Notes under the pieces: generated by a model | Told to the model about the DNA's origin: nothing | The model's database searches: none | What the model saw: only the letters and a program-made list of their open reading frames with translations | Source of the DNA: Lachnoclostridium sp. An118 | GTDB taxonomy: Bacteria > Bacillota > Clostridia > Lachnospirales > Lachnospiraceae | Direction of reading: 5' to 3' | Assembly (NCBI RefSeq): GCF_002160985.1 | Contig: NZ_NFLQ01000011.1 | Location: 1-64,000, forward strand | DNA: 64,000 bases | In this document: positions 59,335-64,000 of the stretch, in pieces | How positions within the stretch are numbered: the first letter of the stretch is position 1 | Layout of the letters: every line of letters starts with the position of its first letter | Position numbers and translations under genes: made by a program

Positions 59335-61911
59335 ATGAATATCATTTATAAACTGACATGGCAGTATATGAAAAAAAACCGGAAACGCACAAAGGCGACG
59401 ATTTTGGGAATTATCTGTACCTTGGCCGTCCTGAGCGCCATCTATCTTTTCTCCCAGACCCTGTTAGATGTGATTAGAAGCAATATTATAGAAGAGCAGG
59501 GCGGCTATCATGCTATTTTCCATGAACTGGATCAAGAGCAATATCTAAAGTTAAGCCAGGACAAAAAGATCAAGCATGTTCAATTGGAGAACTGCAGTAG
59601 CCATGATGGGAAAAGTGCTTTGTGCGCCAGAGTGGAACTGAAGAAGGTGAACTGGCTTATTTTTTCGACTACACAGAAGATAGCAGAACAGCTTGGAATG
59701 CGACAGCTTCCGGAAAATGAAAGGACAGAATTGCCATACCGGGTGTCCGGGAAATACGATGTTACATATCATATGGAGCTTTTGCAATATTATGGCATTA
59801 ACCAGGTGGGGAAATTTGGCGTGGGGGTATTAATCAATTTAATTCTCTTTCTCGTAATGCTTATGGGAAGCGTTTTAATTTATAATGCCTATGCCATCTC
59901 GACATTTGAAAAACTAAAGTATTTGGGAACGCTTGGCAGTATTGGGGCCACCGACTTCCAAAAGGCAAGCGTGGTCTATTGTGAAGGCATCCTGGAGGGG
60001 ATAGCAGGCATACCTGTAGGGATTAGTGCAGGGGTGCTGCTGGTAAAAGGCATCATCCTTGCTCTTCGGAAGCTTTTCTTTTATGAAGATACGCTCCTAG
60101 TGACCGTGACGGTAAAGGAGATACTCCTGCTTGTTCTTCTCGGATTTATCATGATCTTTTTCGCCTGTCTGTTTCCGGCGTGGAAAGCTGTCCAGGCGTC
60201 AGGATTAGACCTGGCTGTGCGCCCTTATACCATAGGGATAAAAATCCGCCAGAGGACGAATTTACTCGGAAAACACCGTATATTGGGGACGGTAGGGATG
60301 CTGGCGGCAAAAAACATCTGGATACGCCGGAAAAATTATATATCCAATGGAATACTGATTACCCTTAGCTTTTGTGTGATCCTGGATGGGGCGGCTGCCA
60401 TGCGGGGGATCAACGGGGACTACTACCCAAGGGATGACCGGAGGCGTGAGAAATTACAGCTATGGGCAGAATTATATACAATGGATCAGGATAAGATTGA
60501 AAAATTCTATCAGGATGTAAAAGATCTCCCGGAAGTCACTTCCGTTTCACTGGAACGAAATCTGGATTGGGGCGGGATATTATTACAGCCCGGACAGATC
60601 CAAAAAGACTTGCAGGAATTTGAGATATCGGGTGTAACTGGCTTTGGTGGGCTTTCACGGGAAGAAGAACTGTCACAGATTAAGGGTGTGAAGGATATGC
60701 ACTCAGGAAAATGGATAGAGGGATATTATCTGCGTACGGTGATTGTTGGGTTAGATGACAATACGTTCCAGAATTATGTGGAAGCGGCGGGCTGTCAGAT
60801 CCCGCGTCAGACGGGAGGGGCTTACTCCGTGCTGGTAGAAGATTATGAAGAGGTCCTGACTCCCCAGGGCGTGGATCAGCGGAGCATCCTGGATTTGCGT
60901 CCGGGAGATAGCTTATCCTTTTATTACAGCAGATATGGGGATATGGAAGCCTATACGATAGGAAAATGGTATAGCGAACTTGATGAAATAAGACAGGGAA
61001 ATTTTACGGTAATAGGGACCACGCAGGCCCCCCCGCCGTATCCTTATTTCTCTGGTATGCAAGATAATATAGATGGCTATCAGGAAAGAACGCTGGGTAT
61101 TTGTCACATTTATATGTCTATGAGTGATTTTAAAAAGCTGCTGAAGGACCCTGCTTATCATGAGACTTATGGAGAACATCCAACGGATACGTATGCTTCT
61201 AATTATGAAAGCAAAAGCATTGCAACTTATGTAAAATTCGAAATAAAAGGGTCGAGAAAAAACGATGAGAGCGGCTTATTAAGCCAACTACTGTACGGAG
61301 CAGAGTCATCTTCTCAAATGGAAAAGGAGAAGCGGATAGGAGAAAAAATCAAAAAAATTGCCGAGGATGTAGGGCTTACGCAGGGAGAAGCGGCGGATTA
61401 TAATTACATGCTTGCGGACGGAAGGGTATTGCCGGAAAATGACACCTTTGTTTTTAACAGCCGGCTGCTTTGGCAGAGGAACCAGTACTTCCATTCGGAA
61501 AAATTCTTCCAGCTGATCCTGGGATATGGGCTGGTATTGTTGATCACAATACTGTCTTTAACCAATATTTTCCAGAATATTTCTACATCTATGAGGATGC
61601 GAAGGAAGGAGTTTTCGGCTTATCAGTCCATAGGAATGTCTCCGGCTTCTTTAAGAAATATGCTGCTTTTCGAGGCCGCCATATATGGGGTGAGCGGTTG
61701 CCTAGCAGGCATACCACTAAGCTTTCTTCTCCTGTATCAGGTATACCTTAGTTTTAAAGTAAATTATGCGCTCCGCTGGGAAATGCCGTGGGATATGGTT
61801 CCTGTACAGATCGTGTTTGCAATCCTAATCATTGTCGTACCTGTTGTTTGTGCCATGTCCCAGCTGAAAAATTTAAATATTATAGACTCCATCCGGGATG
61901 AAAATATGTAA
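59335..61911 (+). CDS. FtsX-like ABC transporter permease
   Basis: The 858-residue protein has two FtsX halves: an N-terminal span (residues 22-45), a membrane cluster around residues 160-290 with YNAYAISTFEKLKYLGTLGS, a second anchoring span near 340, a large extracellular domain, and a last three-span cluster with MRRKEFSAYQSIGMSP. This is the MacB/BceB-like layout used for peptide export or antimicrobial-peptide resistance. It is encoded 14 bases after the attenuator and overlaps no gene until the ATPase 13 bases later. Confidence 0.85.
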   Translation: MNIIYKLTWQYMKKNRKRTKATILGIICTLAVLSAIYLFSQTLLDVIRSNIIEEQGGYHAIFHELDQEQYLKLSQDKKIKHVQLENCSSHDGKSALCARVELKKVNWLIFSTTQKIAEQLGMRQLPENERTELPYRVSGKYDVTYHMELLQYYGINQVGKFGVGVLINLILFLVMLMGSVLIYNAYAISTFEKLKYLGTLGSIGATDFQKASVVYCEGILEGIAGIPVGISAGVLLVKGIILALRKLFFYEDTLLVTVTVKEILLLVLLGFIMIFFACLFPAWKAVQASGLDLAVRPYTIGIKIRQRTNLLGKHRILGTVGMLAAKNIWIRRKNYISNGILITLSFCVILDGAAAMRGINGDYYPRDDRRREKLQLWAELYTMDQDKIEKFYQDVKDLPEVTSVSLERNLDWGGILLQPGQIQKDLQEFEISGVTGFGGLSREEELSQIKGVKDMHSGKWIEGYYLRTVIVGLDDNTFQNYVEAAGCQIPRQTGGAYSVLVEDYEEVLTPQGVDQRSILDLRPGDSLSFYYSRYGDMEAYTIGKWYSELDEIRQGNFTVIGTTQAPPPYPYFSGMQDNIDGYQERTLGICHIYMSMSDFKKLLKDPAYHETYGEHPTDTYASNYESKSIATYVKFEIKGSRKNDESGLLSQLLYGAESSSQMEKEKRIGEKIKKIAEDVGLTQGEAADYNYMLADGRVLPENDTFVFNSRLLWQRNQYFHSEKFFQLILGYGLVLLITILSLTNIFQNISTSMRMRRKEFSAYQSIGMSPASLRNMLLFEAAIYGVSGCLAGIPLSFLLLYQVYLSFKVNYALRWEMPWDMVPVQIVFAILIIVVPVVCAMSQLKNLNIIDSIRDENM

Positions 61912-61924
61912 GGGGGCAGATAAG

Positions 61925-62602
61925 ATGGAAGTGTTAAGGACAGAAGAGCTGACAAAAGAATATGGCTTTGGAGAAAATAAAGTCATCGCATTAGACCATG
62001 TATCCTTTTCCGTGGAAAAGGGAGAATTTGTTACGATCCTGGGCCCATCCGGATCCGGGAAGTCCACGCTGCTCCATCTGGTCGGCGGCGTGGACAGACC
62101 GACACACGGGCAGGTCTTTATAGGCGGGCAATCCATTTACAAAATGAAAAACCGGGATCTGACCGTATTCCGCAGACGGGAGATTGGACAGATTTATCAA
62201 TTTTATAATCTCATTCCCGTGCTGGATGTAAAAGAAAACATCAGCCTTCCCGTGCTTTTGGATCATAAGAAGGTGGATCAGGAGGAGCTCCAGAAGCTGT
62301 TGGAGATACTTGGACTGGAAAAGAGGGCCGACCATCTGCCAAACGAACTGTCGGGAGGCCAGCAGCAGAGGGTGGCGATCGGGCGGGCGCTGATCAGCCA
62401 GCCCCAGTTGATTCTGGCTGACGAACCTACTGGAAATCTGGACCAGAAAAACAGTTTGGAAATTATCAATCTTTTTAAAGAATTAAACGAGGTCTACAAA
62501 CAAACTATTTTGCTGATCACCCATGACGAGAAGATTGCCGGAAACAGCAGCCGGACTATTCGAATTGAAGACGGGAAGATCATAGAAGATATAAGGCGGT
62601 GA
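61925..62602 (+). CDS. ABC transporter ATPase (MacB/LolD type) for the FtsX permease
   Basis: The 225-residue ATPase has Walker [11 protein letters not shown]-loop QFYNLIP, signature [15 protein letters not shown] and Walker [18 protein letters not shown] is typical of the LolD/MacB/BceA class that partners FtsX-like permeases. The ATG at 61925 with GGGGGCAG before it is used, as codons upstream belong to the permease end. It is followed 4 bases later by the C39 gene, so the set is translationally linked. Confidence 0.92.
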   Translation: MEVLRTEELTKEYGFGENKVIALDHVSFSVEKGEFVTILGPSGSGKSTLLHLVGGVDRPTHGQVFIGGQSIYKMKNRDLTVFRRREIGQIYQFYNLIPVLDVKENISLPVLLDHKKVDQEELQKLLEILGLEKRADHLPNELSGGQQQRVAIGRALISQPQLILADEPTGNLDQKNSLEIINLFKELNEVYKQTILLITHDEKIAGNSSRTIRIEDGKIIEDIRR

Positions 62603-62606
62603 GAAA

Positions 62607-63185
62607 ATGCGGTTTCGTGGAGTCTATCAACATGATACAAGGGATTGTGGAGTCGCATGCCTAGCGACAATTTGCAATTTTTATGGACTAAACGTTCCAT
62701 TATCTTATATTCGAGAGTTAGAAAAGGTGAATATGAACGGATCTAGTATCTACGGAATTTGTAAAGCTGCCGAGATACTTGGAATGGCTGCGGACGCTTA
62801 TCAAGGAGAAATCGAAGAGTTACTTTCTAACGTAAACGAGACAAAGGAAATAGCAGTTCCATTTATAGTGCACACCATAAAAGATGATCTTTATCATTTT
62901 ATGGTCGTAAAAAAGATAAGCACAAAATCAGTATGGCTTTTTGATCCAGATGAAGGAAACATAAAAATAAAATTAGACACATTTGCAAAAATCTGGACAG
63001 GATATTTTATTGCTTTTCAATTGACGCCCCTTTTTAAAAAAGAAAACTTAAAAAAGGGAGCTTATCAAAATTATTTCTTATTTTTTATAAAAATACAGAA
63101 AAGAATTTTTTACTATTTTGGGAACTTCTTTGTTAATTGCGGGAATTACAATAGTAAGTACCCTCATTTTCCAACATATTATTGA
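62607..63185 (+). CDS. C39 peptidase domain of a peptide exporter, cut short by a frameshift
   Basis: The first 150 residues are a complete C39 leader peptidase: HDTRDCGVACLATICNFYG (Cys14), YHFMVVKKI (His97) and FDPDEG (Asp113) form the catalytic triad. In the family, C39 is the N-terminal domain of PCAT exporters that cleave after Gly-Gly and then transport the product. Here the membrane part (after about residue 155) slips into another frame near the T-tract at 63106-63111, so the predicted product ends at 63185 with junk. The peptidase domain itself may still be functional, though no stop follows it directly. Confidence 0.8.
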   Translation: MRFRGVYQHDTRDCGVACLATICNFYGLNVPLSYIRELEKVNMNGSSIYGICKAAEILGMAADAYQGEIEELLSNVNETKEIAVPFIVHTIKDDLYHFMVVKKISTKSVWLFDPDEGNIKIKLDTFAKIWTGYFIAFQLTPLFKKENLKKGAYQNYFLFFIKIQKRIFYYFGNFFVNCGNYNSKYPHFPTYY

Positions 63186-63270
63186 CCATTTTATGATGCA
63201 CCCGAATTATGAATTCATGAGGGAAGTGAATACTATTTTCGCTATCATAATAGGTCTTTATATCTTAAGG
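63112..63270 (+). pseudogene. Remnant of the C39 exporter's membrane domain, cut at the Mob junction
   Basis: In the +1 frame, GTSLLIAGITIVSTLIFQHI and IFAIIIGLYILRF look like the first two membrane spans of a peptidase-containing ABC transporter. This continues the product of 62607 after a one-base frame change. At about 63270 the similarity ends and mobilisation-gene sequence (minus strand) begins, so most of the transporter, including its ATPase domain, is missing. Confidence 0.7.
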
Positions 63271-63609
63271 TTCTTCTCTGAGTGTGAACAATTCCGCGAT
63301 GCAGTGACGGATTTCATCTTCCATAGCCAGCGAACGTTCCCCGCCCGTATTGAAGTACCGTGCGATCTGATTCAGGTTCACGCCGATCTTTCCATATGCC
63401 CCCAACAAGCTTCGCAGTTCTTCCATATCGGCAACCACTTCTACCCGATGCACGATCTCCTTGTCCACCAGAAGTTTCCGCAGGCATTCGGATCTGGACA
63501 CTCCCAGGATCTCTGCTTTCCTGTCCAGAAGTTCCAGTTCAATATCCGACAGCCGGACTCCGACAAAATGCGGATGGTTCAGTTCCCGTTCCATTCTCTT
63601 TTTTCTCAT
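63265..63609 (-). CDS. MobC-like plasmid mobilisation protein, C-terminus truncated
   Basis: The 114-residue product starts MRKKRMERELNHPHFVGVRL, and SLLGAYGKIGVNLNQIARYF plus LAMEDEIRHCIAELF match MobC relaxosome proteins. The end (TLREEP, stop at 63265-63267) lies within or next to the truncated exporter gene, so the MobC tail has probably been replaced by the junction. AAGGAGGAG precedes the ATG. The stop codon of an upstream minus-strand frame (GTG at 63794) overlaps this ATG as ATGA. MobC genes accompany relaxases on plasmids and integrative elements. Confidence 0.8.
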   Translation of the reverse strand: MRKKRMERELNHPHFVGVRLSDIELELLDRKAEILGVSRSECLRKLLVDKEIVHRVEVVADMEELRSLLGAYGKIGVNLNQIARYFNTGGERSLAMEDEIRHCIAELFTLREEP

Positions 63610-64000
63610 GGCTTCTCCTCCTTTCTTTCTGTTACTTCAGCAACACCACAAATAGGAGAACCGGCAGCCCTGCCGGAATCTTCCTTTTGTGCTGCGTCCC
63701 ACTTTCCAGTGGACGCCAATATCTGCCAGATCGGCAGATCATCGAGGGTATGGGGAGGCGAAATCCCAAGCAAGAGCCCTACACAGGAAAACACAATAGT
63801 GTATTACGGGGTGGATCTTGCCCTAGGAAAAAACACTTCCCTCTACTTCTCAAAAAGGCGTAAGGTACTTTTACAAGGGAAAATCAAAAATTAATTTTTC
63901 TGAAAAGTTAAAGCACCAACCTTCTGGTGAGCGTGAAAATCTTCTAAAATAAAAACCCTCTCACTTAACCCAACGGACAGAGAGGGAAATACAATGGTCT
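63610..64000. other. Right edge: no certain gene
   Basis: On the minus strand a frame of about 62 codons (63606-63794, GTG start) runs into mobC with an ATGA overlap, a sign of coupling, but its sequence is not protein-like and matches nothing I recognise. At 63956-63986, CCCTCTC and GAGAGGG can pair. A GAGGG site and ATG at 63994 may start a plus-strand gene that leaves the window. Confidence 0.3.

Noticed and set aside
63118-63894. A 258-codon plus-strand frame at the right end
   Set aside because: Only its first 50 codons are the transporter remnant; the rest is antisense to mobC and is not protein-like.

Overview
The window looks like a chromosome segment of a spore-forming, anaerobic, gut-type Firmicute of the Lachnospiraceae (Clostridia). 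The evidence is sporulation genes (a SipL-type LysM/DUF3794 protein, spoIIR, a truncated spoIIID), rubredoxin, AGGAGG-type ribosome binding sites, and small proteins (for example at 39096 and 44627) of a kind I associate with this family. No rRNA, tRNA or CRISPR array was seen. The species cannot be named from sequence alone.

Layout. 1-380: the 3' end of an IS200-type transposase and its hairpin-rich right end. 383-994 (minus): a YesL/DUF624 membrane protein. 1302-9839: a polyol or sugar operon with a binding lipoprotein, two permeases, two different ATPases, a zinc dehydrogenase resembling erythritol/L-threitol dehydrogenase, and DhaK/DhaL kinase subunits. 9987-17488: a SorC-type regulator, an EryA-like FGGY kinase, a 2-hydroxyacid dehydrogenase, a class II aldolase, a second 2-hydroxyacid dehydrogenase, a second FGGY kinase and a HAD phosphatase. 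17582-18558: two RpiB-family isomerases. A shared TTACA-NN-TGTAA palindrome lies at the transporter promoter and twice at the regulator promoter, with a weaker copy before the rpiB pair, so the whole locus looks like one regulon. It is best read as uptake of a four-carbon polyol (or similar), oxidation to a ketose, phosphorylation, and isomerisation towards erythrose 4-phosphate. The role of the dehydrogenase/aldolase/second-kinase part is unknown.

18645-26159 is a metal and redox block: an ArsP_2-type exporter behind a Fur-like box, rubredoxin, two COG0523 GTPases (one with a long His-rich tail, one joined to a YcgQ/DUF1980-like C-terminus), a ZIP transporter, a nitroreductase and a CtpE-like P-type ATPase. 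26224-31820 (minus) holds a HAD phosphatase, murF, ddl, pncB and an acyltransferase. 31946-50050 is housekeeping and sporulation: a PrcB-like lipoprotein, sipL, ispE, a GntR regulator, spoIIR, a CDF transporter, an acyl-ACP thioesterase, cvfB, dnaE, pfkA, a DUF1934 protein, a trigger-factor-like lipoprotein, a sodium:proton antiporter with a structured leader, and a cytidylate-kinase-like protein.

From about 50.2 kb the sequence becomes accessory and visibly more AT-rich. It contains a frameshifted membrane protein, a spoIIID cut to 43 codons, a SEC-C protein, a frameshifted DUF6933/pRiA4b gene, a YkgJ cysteine-cluster protein, a WYL regulator and two inverted paralogues, one fused to a decayed serine recombinase. 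At 59.1-63.3 kb is the most unusual item: a 46-residue double-glycine-leader peptide whose predicted mature part has the exact spacing of a C2H2 zinc finger. It is followed by an attenuator, an FtsX-type ABC exporter and a C39 leader peptidase. The C39 gene's membrane part is frameshifted and then cut off by a mobilisation (MobC) fragment that runs to the right edge.
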